This document shows positions 33,088 through 41,521 of a stretch of 52,738 nt of DNA, one piece after another. Below the pieces are notes generated by a model. It saw nothing but the letters and a program-made list of their open reading frames with translations, ran no database searches and was not told the origin of the DNA. The first letter of the stretch is position 1. The number at the start of each line of letters is the position of its first letter. This DNA comes from Alphaproteobacteria bacterium (lineage in GTDB: Bacteria > Myxococcota_A > UBA796 > GCA-2862545). Where the stretch lies: NCBI GenBank assembly GCA_020632955.1, contig JACKEO010000025.1, positions 1 through 52,738 of the forward strand, given 5' to 3'. Both the position numbers and the translations under genes were made by a program.

Positions 33088-34382
33088 CCTGGTCCCGCCG
33101 TGCCGTCCTGCGCAGTGCCGCCGCGTCGATCGCGCTGCCCTTCCTGCCGTCGCTGCTGCCGCGGGCCCTGGCGGCGAGCACCCCCGCCACGCGCCTGCTC
33201 TGGGTCTTCGTGCCCAACGGCATGCGCATGGAGCACTGGCGTCCCACCGGCGAGGGCGCCGACTTCACGCTCGGCCGCACCATGGCGGGCCTGGAGCCGG
33301 TGAAGGACGACATCCTCGTGATCTCCGGGCTCGACCTCGCGGCCGGTCGCGGCGATCGCCCGGGTGACCACGCCCGGTGCGCGGGCACCTTCCTCACCTG
33401 CACCCCGGTGAGCCACGACGAGGTGCTGAACGGCGTCAGCGTCGACCAGGTGGCGGCGGCCCGGGTGGGCGTGTCCACCAGCTTCCGCTCGCTGGAGCTC
33501 GGCTCCGAGAAGGGCGGCAGCGTCGGCTTCTGCGACAACGGCTACTCCTGCGCCTACGTGCAGAACGTGTCGTGGCAGTCGCCCACCACGCCGATGCCCA
33601 AGCAGACCGACGCGCGGGTGGTCTTCGACCGGCTGTTCGCGGGGGCCGACGCGGGGCTGACGCCCGAGGAGCAGGTGCGTCGCGCGCGCTACCGCAGCTC
33701 GGTGCTCGACCACGTGGGCGACCAGGCCGCCGCGCTGCAGCCGCGCCTCGCGGTGGAGGACCAGCACCGGCTCGACGAGTACCTCACCGGCGTGCGGGAG
33801 CTGGAGCGCCGGGTGGGCGGCCTCGATGCCTGCGGGCCCGACTACGAGCCGCCCGACACCGTGGAGCTGCGCGACCACCCCGACGTGATGCTCGATCTGG
33901 CGGTGGCGGCCCTGGCCTGCGGCCACACCCACCTCGTCAGCTACATGCTGGCGAACGCCGGGTCCAACCGCACCTACAGCTTCCTGCCCGGCGTCAGCGG
34001 GGCCCACCACCAGGTCTCGCACCACCAGAGCAAGGCGTCGAACCTCGACCAGCTCACCGAGATCGACCGCTGGGAGACCGACCGCTTCGCGCGGCTGGTG
34101 CAGCGCATGAAGGACACCCCGCTGGGGAACGGGTCGTTGCTGGACCACAGCATCGTGGTGTTCGGCAGCGGCATCTCCGACGGCAACCGCCACAACCACG
34201 ACGACCTGCCCATCGTGGTGGCCGGGCGTGGCGGCGGGGCCGTGCAGCCCGGCCGTCACCTGGTGGTGCCCGACCGCACCCCTCTGGCCAACCTCTACAC
34301 GTCCATGCTCCACGCGGTGGGCGTGCAGAGCGAGGGCTTCGCCGACGCCACCGGGCCCCTCGAGGGGCTCGCCGGCGCGTAG
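33084..34382 (+). CDS. DUF1552 protein with Tat signal
   Basis: The 432-residue partner of the preceding protein begins with a twin-arginine signal (SRRAVLRSAAASIALPF) and belongs to the DUF1552 family (LLWVFVPNGMRMEHWRP, DHARCAGTFLTCTP, SFRSLELGSE, GSGISDGNRHNHDDLP), which is related to sulfatase/DUF1501-type folds. Tat export suggests folding, perhaps with metal, before secretion. The ATG overlaps the DUF1592 stop as ATGA. The pair almost always occurs together in other genomes; the reaction is unknown. Confidence 0.93.
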   Translation: MTWSRRAVLRSAAASIALPFLPSLLPRALAASTPATRLLWVFVPNGMRMEHWRPTGEGADFTLGRTMAGLEPVKDDILVISGLDLAAGRGDRPGDHARCAGTFLTCTPVSHDEVLNGVSVDQVAAARVGVSTSFRSLELGSEKGGSVGFCDNGYSCAYVQNVSWQSPTTPMPKQTDARVVFDRLFAGADAGLTPEEQVRRARYRSSVLDHVGDQAAALQPRLAVEDQHRLDEYLTGVRELERRVGGLDACGPDYEPPDTVELRDHPDVMLDLAVAALACGHTHLVSYMLANAGSNRTYSFLPGVSGAHHQVSHHQSKASNLDQLTEIDRWETDRFARLVQRMKDTPLGNGSLLDHSIVVFGSGISDGNRHNHDDLPIVVAGRGGGAVQPGRHLVVPDRTPLANLYTSMLHAVGVQSEGFADATGPLEGLAGA

Positions 34383-34391
34383 CGTTCCCGT

Positions 34392-35210
34392 CTACCTGCG
34401 GGCCTCGACCGGGCCCAGGCGGGCGACGAAGCGGAGCTGCAGCGCGAGGAGGGAGCGCTCGGCGCCCAGCAGGGGCAGGCGCACGCCCAGGTCGAAGCCG
34501 AAGCGCCGCCCGTCGCCGAAGCGGAGCGCGGGCGAGACCGCCAGGTGGTCGAGGGTGGCGGTGCGCAGCAGGGAGGCGTCGACGTCCACCGCGAGGCCGA
34601 AGACCGTGACCGGCCGCACCTCCACGCCCGCATCGACCGTGACGCCGGCGTGGGGATCGGCCGGGCCGCCTGCCGACGCGGTGAGCTGCCCGCCCACGCC
34701 CTCGTGCACGCGCACCATCGGGTGGACCTGCTGCACGCTGGTGACCCAGAGGTCGAGGCCGAAGGGGCGGCCCTGCTGGTAGAGCGGCGTGGCCGTGGGC
34801 ACCACGAGCGCCGTGCGCACGCCCACCGCCACCACGTCGTCGAGGTCGCGCCCCCAGGCCACGCCCAGCGACAGGTCGCCGAGGCCCAGGGTGGTGGACG
34901 ACAGCGAGGCGATGCCCAGATCGAGGCGCACGGCGTCGAGGCGGCCCGTGATCTCCACCTCGGGGTGGGCGGCCCAGCTGCCGTCGAGCGCGAGGCCGCC
35001 GGTGACGTAGCCGTAGAAGTTGGCGGTGTCGGCGGTGAGGTCGCCGAAGACCGTGGCCCCCACCTCGGTGCGCGGGCAGGTGCGGCGCGGCATGCCGAGG
35101 CCCCCGCTCGCCAGGCCCGCCGTGGCCGGCCCCACCACGAAGCCGTCGCCGGCCTCGGCGCAGGGCCCCGCCCACGCCGCCGTGCCCCAGGCCAGCAGCA
35201 GGGCGATCAC
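34392..35210 (-). CDS. Outer-membrane beta-barrel protein
   Basis: The 272-residue product has a signal peptide (LLLAWGTAAWAG) and alternating strands rich in Gly, Val, Asp and aromatic residues to the end (LLALQLRFVARLGPVEAR), as in outer-membrane barrels. No named family recognised. GTG 35210 overlaps the stop of the PHP-lipoprotein gene as GTGA, so it is translated from the same message. It may be a pore or surface anchor serving the upstream enzymes. The 3' end lies 9 nt from the convergent DUF1552 gene. Confidence 0.75.
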   Translation of the reverse strand: MIALLLAWGTAAWAGPCAEAGDGFVVGPATAGLASGGLGMPRRTCPRTEVGATVFGDLTADTANFYGYVTGGLALDGSWAAHPEVEITGRLDAVRLDLGIASLSSTTLGLGDLSLGVAWGRDLDDVVAVGVRTALVVPTATPLYQQGRPFGLDLWVTSVQQVHPMVRVHEGVGGQLTASAGGPADPHAGVTVDAGVEVRPVTVFGLAVDVDASLLRTATLDHLAVSPALRFGDGRRFGFDLGVRLPLLGAERSLLALQLRFVARLGPVEARR

Positions 35211-38107
35211 GGGGCCCACCCGCCGCCGTCGCGGTCGAGCAGGAAGGGGTTGGTGAAGGCGCTCGGCAGGCCGCCGGGCACCACCACCGAGAAGGCGTGG
35301 CCGGGCTCGCCGCGGGCGGGCGGCGTGGGCTCCACCAGGGGTCCGACGTCCTCGAGGCAGTCGCCCTCGGGCTCCTCCTCCAGGCCGTCGACGTCGCGCC
35401 AGTCCACCTTCCCGTCGCCGTTGGTGTCGCCGGTGTCGGGCACGCCATTGCAGTCCAGGTCGCCCAGCGGCACGAGCGGCGTGCCCGCCTCCACCACGAT
35501 CCAGGTGTCGCCCGCGCCCAGCAGCAGGTCGGCCAGGGGCAGCTTCACGTCGAGGTAGGGGTGCACGGCCGTGGAGGGCAGGCCCGTGGGCTGCGGAAGG
35601 TCGGACAGGGTGCGCACCACGCGCCCCCCCACCACGATGCGCACCTCCGCCACCGGCACCCACGCCAGGGCCTGCACCTTCACGTGGAGCACGGCGTCGG
35701 CGGCGGGCGCCACGGGCGTGAGGCTCGGCTCGAGCGCCTGGCCGCCGGACTCGAGCGTGGCCTCGATCACCGGCCCGTTCGTGCCGATCATCCGGCCGTC
35801 GCGCACCGCGGCGAGGAAGGCGGGCTCGGCGTACGGAGCGCCCGCCCGCACGAGCGTGCGGGGGAAGCCCACCACGTTCTCGGTGAGCGAGTGGGTGTCG
35901 CTGTTGGCCGTGCCCCCGCGCGCCAGCCCCTGCTGCAGCAGGTAGAACCAGATGGCACGGTACTGCTGGTAGAGGTGGTTGGACGAGCCGTTCATCACCT
36001 CCTGCACGTGGTAGTCGGCGTTGCCGTGCCGGGCGCCCTCGGGGCGGTGCAGGAAGAGGGACTGCCCGGAGCCGTCGTAGGTGGGCGGCAGCGGCTTGGT
36101 GAGGTCGAGGCCGATGGCCTCCCCCCAGGCGTAGTCGCGGCCGAAGGCGAAGCCGCCCCAGGGGTGGTTGAGCTGGGCGATGCCCGTGGACGGGTCCCAG
36201 CGGGCGGCCTCGGCGCGGTCGAAGAGCTGGCCGGGCTGCACCAGCTCGTCCCAGGGAGCGCCGCGCCAGGGGCCGCGGGGGTCGTAGGGCAGCGGGAAGA
36301 GGTTCCAGTGGCCGAAGACCTTGGGGAAGGCGGCGTCGGCGTACAGGTCGAAGAGGATGTGGCCCGTGGCCTCGGTGCCCGTGAGGAAGACGGGGCCGCC
36401 GTCGTAGAAGGCGGGGTTGGCCACCACGTCGTGCTCGGTGCTCGCCACCACATCGAGATCGGCCGCGCGCAGGGCCATGCGCTGATCCAGCGCGGGGAAG
36501 GCGCTGTCGAAGCTGGACATGCCGTGCACGTGGAAGTCGGCCGACAGCCAGCCGTCGGGCAGGATCGCGTCGCCCGGGGGGACCTCGACCGCCACGTCGA
36601 CCGATTGACCGGCGTCGAGGCGCACGTCGAGCTGCTCGAAGAGGCCCGAGAAGGGGCCGCGCACCGCGAACAGGTCGTAGGTGCCGGCCGGCACGAGGAC
36701 CTCGGTGGGGGCGCTGCCGTCCACGAGGACGCGATCGCAGGCGGGCGAGGGGCCGTGCGGGTGGCCGAGCAGGGGGGCGCAGGTCTCGGCGCCGCCGAGG
36801 AAGCGGGCCTCCAGGGCGTCGCGCTCCACCTCGTCGCGGGGGCGCACGAAGAGCAGCACGTCCTCGCCCCGGGGGGACGTGAGCCGCAGGCGCCCCACCG
36901 CCGGCACGTCGAGGGCGGGCACCGCCACGTCGGCCTGGCCGGCCTCGACCTGGACGCTCGCCACGGGCAGCCCGAAGGCCTGGACCTCCAGCGTGTAGGT
37001 GCGGCCCGCGGGCACGCGCGCCGACCAGCTGCCGTCGGCCTCGGGCACCACCTCGGTCCACGGCGTGCGCTCCGACGGGTCGGCGCCTTCCGCCCCCTCG
37101 GCGATCTGCAGCAGCGCGCGGGCCGGCCAGCCGAAGGTGGGCGTGCCCGACGCGTCCTGCAGCGTGCCCGAGAGCGTGACCCAGGGCTCGTCGAAGAGCT
37201 GACGACGGGCCTCCAGCGCCTCGTCGGCCACGCTGGCCACGTCGGGTCCGCCGCCCACCACGAGGAAGCGCTCGTAGACCTCCCAGTCGCCGGGCGCGAG
37301 CACACGCGTGGGGGCGCCCACGGCGCTCACGACGATGGAGTGGAAGCCGTCCTGGTCGGGCCGGTTGCAGGCCACCGAGCCATAGGCGCTGCCGGGGGCG
37401 GGGAAGCCGCCGGTGACCAGGAAGGGCGTGTCGACCAGCACCGCGCTCACGTTCGTGAGGCCGAAGGAGGGCTGGTCGAAGCCGCGGCCGGGCACGGGCG
37501 TGAAGGGGAACTGGCCGCGGTCGCCGTGGTACCAGCCGTCCGACAACAGCACGGTGAGCACGTCGGTGCCGCCGTGGAAGAGCTCGGTGCGGATGCGCAG
37601 GCCGGGCTCGCAGGGCCGGATCTCGTAGCGCGTGGCGATGCGCATGCCGGGGCGGCCGTCGAGCTCGCCCGAGACGATGACGGCCTTCACCGGCCCGTCC
37701 TCGACGATCTCGAGGTGGGTGTAGCGGGCCACGTCGTCGGGCAGCAGGCCCACGGTCTGGGTGATCTGCCGCAGGGTGTCGGGGCTGCCGCCGCGCACCG
37801 ACAGGTCGAGCAGGCCGCCGCCGGTGGTGGCCAGGTAGTGGGGGTGGTCGAGCGCGTCGATGACCGCCACGATGCGGTCGTTGGCGAGCAGGACGTCGCC
37901 GGGCGCGCCGAGGGCGGCAGGCCCGCCGGGCACCTCCGACGGGTCGGTGAGGACGCGGACCTCGGTGCTGCCGGCGTCGCAGGTGTAGGCCAGCGCCTCG
38001 CACGGGCTGGGGATCACGCACCCGTCGGCACCGCCCGTGCACGCGACGTCGCGGCAGGCAGCGGGGACGAGGAGCAGCAGGGGAGCGAGGAGGCGCGCGG
38101 GTTGCAC
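35207..38107 (-). CDS. PHP-domain (CehA/McbA-type) lipoprotein hydrolase
   Basis: This 966-residue protein has a lipobox (LLLLVPAAC), a large beta-rich N-terminal region (about 40-510, with carboxypeptidase-regulatory-like repeats), and a PHP metallohydrolase domain. Metal motifs are FHVHG near 525, STEHD near 559, QLNHPWGG near 647 and NSDTH near 734. A C-terminal dockerin-like Ca loop (DTNGDGKVDWRDVDG, about 890) follows. CehA/McbA relatives hydrolyse esters and carbamates. GTG 38107 has AAGGGG upstream. It lies between a ceramidase-fold gene and an outer-membrane barrel on the same strand. Confidence 0.88.
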   Translation of the reverse strand: MQPARLLAPLLLLVPAACRDVACTGGADGCVIPSPCEALAYTCDAGSTEVRVLTDPSEVPGGPAALGAPGDVLLANDRIVAVIDALDHPHYLATTGGGLLDLSVRGGSPDTLRQITQTVGLLPDDVARYTHLEIVEDGPVKAVIVSGELDGRPGMRIATRYEIRPCEPGLRIRTELFHGGTDVLTVLLSDGWYHGDRGQFPFTPVPGRGFDQPSFGLTNVSAVLVDTPFLVTGGFPAPGSAYGSVACNRPDQDGFHSIVVSAVGAPTRVLAPGDWEVYERFLVVGGGPDVASVADEALEARRQLFDEPWVTLSGTLQDASGTPTFGWPARALLQIAEGAEGADPSERTPWTEVVPEADGSWSARVPAGRTYTLEVQAFGLPVASVQVEAGQADVAVPALDVPAVGRLRLTSPRGEDVLLFVRPRDEVERDALEARFLGGAETCAPLLGHPHGPSPACDRVLVDGSAPTEVLVPAGTYDLFAVRGPFSGLFEQLDVRLDAGQSVDVAVEVPPGDAILPDGWLSADFHVHGMSSFDSAFPALDQRMALRAADLDVVASTEHDVVANPAFYDGGPVFLTGTEATGHILFDLYADAAFPKVFGHWNLFPLPYDPRGPWRGAPWDELVQPGQLFDRAEAARWDPSTGIAQLNHPWGGFAFGRDYAWGEAIGLDLTKPLPPTYDGSGQSLFLHRPEGARHGNADYHVQEVMNGSSNHLYQQYRAIWFYLLQQGLARGGTANSDTHSLTENVVGFPRTLVRAGAPYAEPAFLAAVRDGRMIGTNGPVIEATLESGGQALEPSLTPVAPAADAVLHVKVQALAWVPVAEVRIVVGGRVVRTLSDLPQPTGLPSTAVHPYLDVKLPLADLLLGAGDTWIVVEAGTPLVPLGDLDCNGVPDTGDTNGDGKVDWRDVDGLEEEPEGDCLEDVGPLVEPTPPARGEPGHAFSVVVPGGLPSAFTNPFLLDRDGGGWAP

Positions 38108-38163
38108 ACCCCTTCATCGCACGGTCGGCGCGTGACGGGAAGGTGTCGGGGCTGCGACCGCGA

Positions 38164-40278
38164 TCAGGGCAGCGCCACCGGGGGGGTGTCGGGCGACACG
38201 CCATCGCCCGGACCGGCGCCCGCAGGCGCGCTCACCCGCGCCAGGACGCGGCCGCCCGTCGGCAGCGCGGCGCTGCGCACGCGCACCCGCCACCGCCACC
38301 CCACCGGGCCCTCCGCGTCGGGCACGCCCGGCGCCTCGGCCTGCCAGAGGAGGCCGTTGCGCTCTGCGTCGCTGAGGGCGGCGCCCGCCACCTGCAGCGG
38401 CTTCGGTCCGCTCCCGTCGTCGTGGAGGATGGTCACCCAGGCCGGGCCCTGGTGGTCGGTGAGGCGGGTGGCCGTGGCGGGCAGCCAGCCGTTCCACGAC
38501 ACCGTGAACACGTGGTCCAGGCCGTCGAGGTGCACCTGCAGGGCCGGGCGGCGTCCGCGGGTGGTGCCGGGCCGGCGCGGGCCGGGCAGGGCCAGCACGT
38601 TCTTCCGCTCCTGGGTGCGCAGGGTGAGCTTGCCGGCCAGCACGTCCTGGCCCTTCGTCACCATCTGGCCCACCCAGGTGGTGAGCCAGTGCTCGGTGTT
38701 GCGCCCCCACACCGTGGAGGAGCCCTCGTAGTGCTGGGCCCAGTACTCGGGCTCGGTGGTGAGGTAGTGCAGGTAGTCGCCGCAGAGGCTGGCCACGACC
38801 ACCTTCGACGGGGCGGCGGGCAGGGCGGCGCGGGCGATCGCGCGCTTGAAGAAGGTGGTACACTCCCCGGGCAGCCCCACCACCACGTGGTCGCCCACCG
38901 TGAGCGTGCGCAGCGGGATGGTGGGCGCCAGCACGTCGAGGGCGGGGTTGGTGGCGCTCACCCCGGCGTTCGCCTTGGGCCACTGCGCCGGCCTGGTGCT
39001 GCCCCGGACGTAGTCCGACATCTTGCGGCCGGGCACGGCGAAGCCCTCGTGGTTCGTGGGCAGCTGGGGACCGCGACCCAGCTCCGACCCGCCCATCGTG
39101 GGGTTCCCGATGCGGGCCCGCGCGGCGAGCGGCCGTCCGGTGCCGCCCGTGGTGTGCACGCTGTGCTCCGTGTAGACCGCGGTGAGGCGCAGGTCGGCCC
39201 GCGCGCTGGCGTGGGCGGCGCGGCAGGCCGTCTCGAGGCCCCTGCCGAGGGCGGTGCCCAGGTCGTCCAGCCAGCCGAGCACCGTCTCCAGCTCGGCGCT
39301 CGGGCCGCCGAGACCGGGCTCCCGCGCCCGTTCGCGGAGGTCCACCACGTCGGCGAAGTCCACGCCGGGGGGGGCGGGGTCCACGTCGCCCTCCGATCCG
39401 GCGCACACCCCCAGGGGCACGCGGGGACCGAGATCGACGAGGGCGTCACGGGCGCGTTCGGCCGCCACACCCAGCAGGTCGGGCGAGCAGAGGTCCACCT
39501 TCGCCGGGAGCATCGCGGCGTGCATCCCGAAGGTGGCCCAGCCGCCGATCGGCGTGCCCGACGGGGTGCGCGCCCACACCACCTGCACGCGCGGATCGAG
39601 GAGCTGCCGGTCGTCGGGCAGGGCGGGCACGACCTCGCCGGTGAAGGCCTGGAGGGCCTGCACGCACGCACCCTGGTGCGGTGCCGCCTTGCCGAGGTCC
39701 CGCGCGTTCTGCTGGGCGGCCGGCAGGCTGCGGTTGCGCGAGATGCTCCAGCAGGCGGCGCTGCCCACCCCGACGTGCGCCGGCTCCAGGCGCGCGCAGG
39801 CCATGGTGATCCCGTCGGCGAGCTGGGCTGCAGTGCGACGCAGCAGGGGCCCGTACAACCCCTTGATGCGGGGGCCCACGCTGAGCACGTCGGTGGTGTT
39901 CGTGTCGTAGAAGGTGGCGCCGTACATGCAGCCGGGGCCGCTGTGGGTGTGGCTGCCGGTGAGCCAGAGGCGGCCCACGTCGATGCCGGTGGTCTTCCGC
40001 ACGCGCGTGGCCACCTCCTCGGTCAGCGCGCGCAGCCCGCCGTGCAGGTCGGCGGCGATCAGGGCCACCCGGGTGCCGTGCCCGTCGTCGAGCACCAGCA
40101 CGTGGGCCCGCAGGCGCCCGTGGTGCCCGCGCATCTGGCTGCGCACGGCCCAGCCGGAGCGAGGCTCGCCCAAGGGCGGCGTGAGGTCGACCACGGCGGC
40201 GCCGGCGCGCAGGCCGAGGCCGGTGGACACGGGCGTGCGGACGTCCCGGTCCTTGTAGAACAGATCGCGTGGCGGCAC
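38164..40278 (-). CDS. Neutral-ceramidase-fold protein, catalytic Ser replaced
   Basis: This 704-residue protein follows the neutral/alkaline ceramidase layout: GSHTHSGPGC near 109 (Zn His), GMHAAMLPAKVDLCSPDLLG near 245 (Zn His), LPGECTTFFKR near 469 (Zn Glu), YLHYLTTEPEYWAQHYEGSS near 504 (Zn Tyr), and a beta-sandwich end. The nucleophile hexapeptide GDVSPN of ceramidases reads GDVDPA near 294, so Ser is Asp. There is no signal peptide, although most family members are secreted. GTG 40278 is preceded by an extended -10. It may be an amidohydrolase of another kind. Confidence 0.85.
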   Translation of the reverse strand: MPPRDLFYKDRDVRTPVSTGLGLRAGAAVVDLTPPLGEPRSGWAVRSQMRGHHGRLRAHVLVLDDGHGTRVALIAADLHGGLRALTEEVATRVRKTTGIDVGRLWLTGSHTHSGPGCMYGATFYDTNTTDVLSVGPRIKGLYGPLLRRTAAQLADGITMACARLEPAHVGVGSAACWSISRNRSLPAAQQNARDLGKAAPHQGACVQALQAFTGEVVPALPDDRQLLDPRVQVVWARTPSGTPIGGWATFGMHAAMLPAKVDLCSPDLLGVAAERARDALVDLGPRVPLGVCAGSEGDVDPAPPGVDFADVVDLRERAREPGLGGPSAELETVLGWLDDLGTALGRGLETACRAAHASARADLRLTAVYTEHSVHTTGGTGRPLAARARIGNPTMGGSELGRGPQLPTNHEGFAVPGRKMSDYVRGSTRPAQWPKANAGVSATNPALDVLAPTIPLRTLTVGDHVVVGLPGECTTFFKRAIARAALPAAPSKVVVASLCGDYLHYLTTEPEYWAQHYEGSSTVWGRNTEHWLTTWVGQMVTKGQDVLAGKLTLRTQERKNVLALPGPRRPGTTRGRRPALQVHLDGLDHVFTVSWNGWLPATATRLTDHQGPAWVTILHDDGSGPKPLQVAGAALSDAERNGLLWQAEAPGVPDAEGPVGWRWRVRVRSAALPTGGRVLARVSAPAGAGPGDGVSPDTPPVALP

Positions 40279-40303
40279 GGGTCCCCCCTGGACGGACCTC
40301 GCG

Positions 40304-40312
40304 ACGCTAGCA
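40304..40312 (-). promoter_or_regulatory. Extended -10 (TGCTAGCGT)
   Basis: On the minus strand TG-C-TAGCGT lies 26 nt before the ceramidase-fold gene, the same layout as at 31004. Confidence 0.4.
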
Positions 40313-40380
40313 CGCGGGATGTGGCGGAGGACTCCCCCGCCCGGGGGGCCGGGTGGCCGTGGCGGGCGCCCGGCGACCGC

Positions 40381-41397
40381 CTACCTGCCGCCGTCCTTGC
40401 ACGTGTCCGGGTCGGCGCCGCCCAGCAGGATCGCGAAGTTGGTGAAGTGCGAGGTGGTGCCGCAGTACAGACCGTCGTCGGTGGCGTCGAGGCACGGGTC
40501 CTCGCAGCGCCACACCGGCGGCGACACCGACGCGTCGAGGTAGCCGAGGCAGGCGGGCTCGTCGCTCCGCTTGCCCTGCAGGCACACGGTGGCCGGGTGG
40601 GCGAAGGTCAGACCGTGCGGACCGAACTCGTACACCCCCGACAGGCGAGGGGTGTCGACCACCGGACGCGCCACGGGATCCACCCGCACCACCAGGTCCT
40701 TCGGCAGCGCCAGCGGCGGGATCGACACGAGGGCCGCCGCGTCGGCCGACCGCACGACGCCGCCCACCTTCCACGACAGCGCGCCGTCGTCCTCGTCCTT
40801 GCAGGTGCCGCCGCCGCCGCCGCCGAGCAGCACGGCGAAGCTGGTGAAGTGGGAGGTGGTGCCGCACACCTTGTCGCCCGCCTTCTCCAGGCAAGGGTCC
40901 TCGCAGGTCCAGGCAGGCGGATCGGTGGACTCGTCGAGGAAGCCCAGGCAGGCGTCGGAGGCGTCCTTGCCGCCCACGTCGAGGCACACCGTGGCCGGGG
41001 CCTGGAAGACCTGCCCGTCGGGCCCGAAGTCGTAGACGCCCGAGAGCGCGGCGTGGGTCACCGGGGGGCGCTCCACCCGCTCGACCGTGAGCGCGGTCTG
41101 CTTCGTCACCGCGCCCGGAGGCACCGACACGAAGGCCAGGCCGTCGTCGGAGGAGGCACGCCCGCCCTCGGGGCCCACCACCGGACCGTGGCACTCGAGA
41201 AGCGCGATGGCCTCGTCGAGGAGCTCGTCCCAGCGGGCGACGAGCGCGTCGAGCTCGCTGTCGCAGGTGGCGAGCTCGTCCAGGCAGGTGGCGCGCTCCA
41301 CCTCGCAGACGGCCATGCCGCCGGCACGGGCGTGGGAGGGCGGCGCGGCGTGGGCGGCCAGGGGCAGGATGGCGAGGAGCAGCAGGGCGCGGGTCAT
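40381..41397 (-). CDS. Exported protein with two ZU5-like repeats
   Basis: The 338-residue product has a signal peptide (LLLLAILPLAAHAAPP) and a Cys-containing helical segment (about 28-75). Two tandem copies of one domain follow (about 80-200 and 215-330). Each copy has a PPGAV/PPLAL start, YDFGPDGQVF or YEFGPHGLTF, ATVCL, ACLGFLDES/ACLGYLDAS, CEDPCL, and CGTTSHFTSFAVLLGG or CGTTSHFTNFAILLGG. The pattern matches ZU5/GAIN-type beta domains with conserved disulphides. ATG 41397 has GGAGGA seven nt upstream. Function unknown; probably an envelope or secreted binding protein. Confidence 0.8.
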   Translation of the reverse strand: MTRALLLLAILPLAAHAAPPSHARAGGMAVCEVERATCLDELATCDSELDALVARWDELLDEAIALLECHGPVVGPEGGRASSDDGLAFVSVPPGAVTKQTALTVERVERPPVTHAALSGVYDFGPDGQVFQAPATVCLDVGGKDASDACLGFLDESTDPPAWTCEDPCLEKAGDKVCGTTSHFTSFAVLLGGGGGGTCKDEDDGALSWKVGGVVRSADAAALVSIPPLALPKDLVVRVDPVARPVVDTPRLSGVYEFGPHGLTFAHPATVCLQGKRSDEPACLGYLDASVSPPVWRCEDPCLDATDDGLYCGTTSHFTNFAILLGGADPDTCKDGGR

Positions 41398-41426
41398 CGG
41401 GGGGTCCTCCGCGGACACGGGGCGGG

Positions 41427-41434
41427 AGTGTACC
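41427..41434 (-). promoter_or_regulatory. -10 candidate (GGTACACT)
   Basis: Minus-strand GGTACACT followed by CC, as at 19726-19734, 30 nt before ATG 41397. Confidence 0.4.
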
Positions 41435-41491
41435 GTGCGCCCGCCGACGCGACAGGGCCCGAGTGCTACGTCGCCGCGGGAGGGGACCCAC

Positions 41492-41521
41492 GTGCAACCC
41501 GTCCGGCGCACGCCGTGCTGA
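41492..41521 (+). CDS. Possible 9-codon leader overlapping the ATPase start
   Basis: GTG 41492 stands six nt after a strong GGGAGGGG and opens a 9-codon frame (MQPVRRTPC) whose TGA at 41519-41521 overlaps the ATPase GTG at 41515. It may couple translation to the ATPase gene. Alternatively a one-base error hides the true ATPase start at 41492. Confidence 0.35.
   Translation: MQPVRRTPC

Noticed and set aside
38866..38874. GGTACACTCC inside the ceramidase-fold gene, like the -10 boxes elsewhere
   Set aside because: Here it lies on the opposite strand within coding sequence and no gene starts downstream of it.
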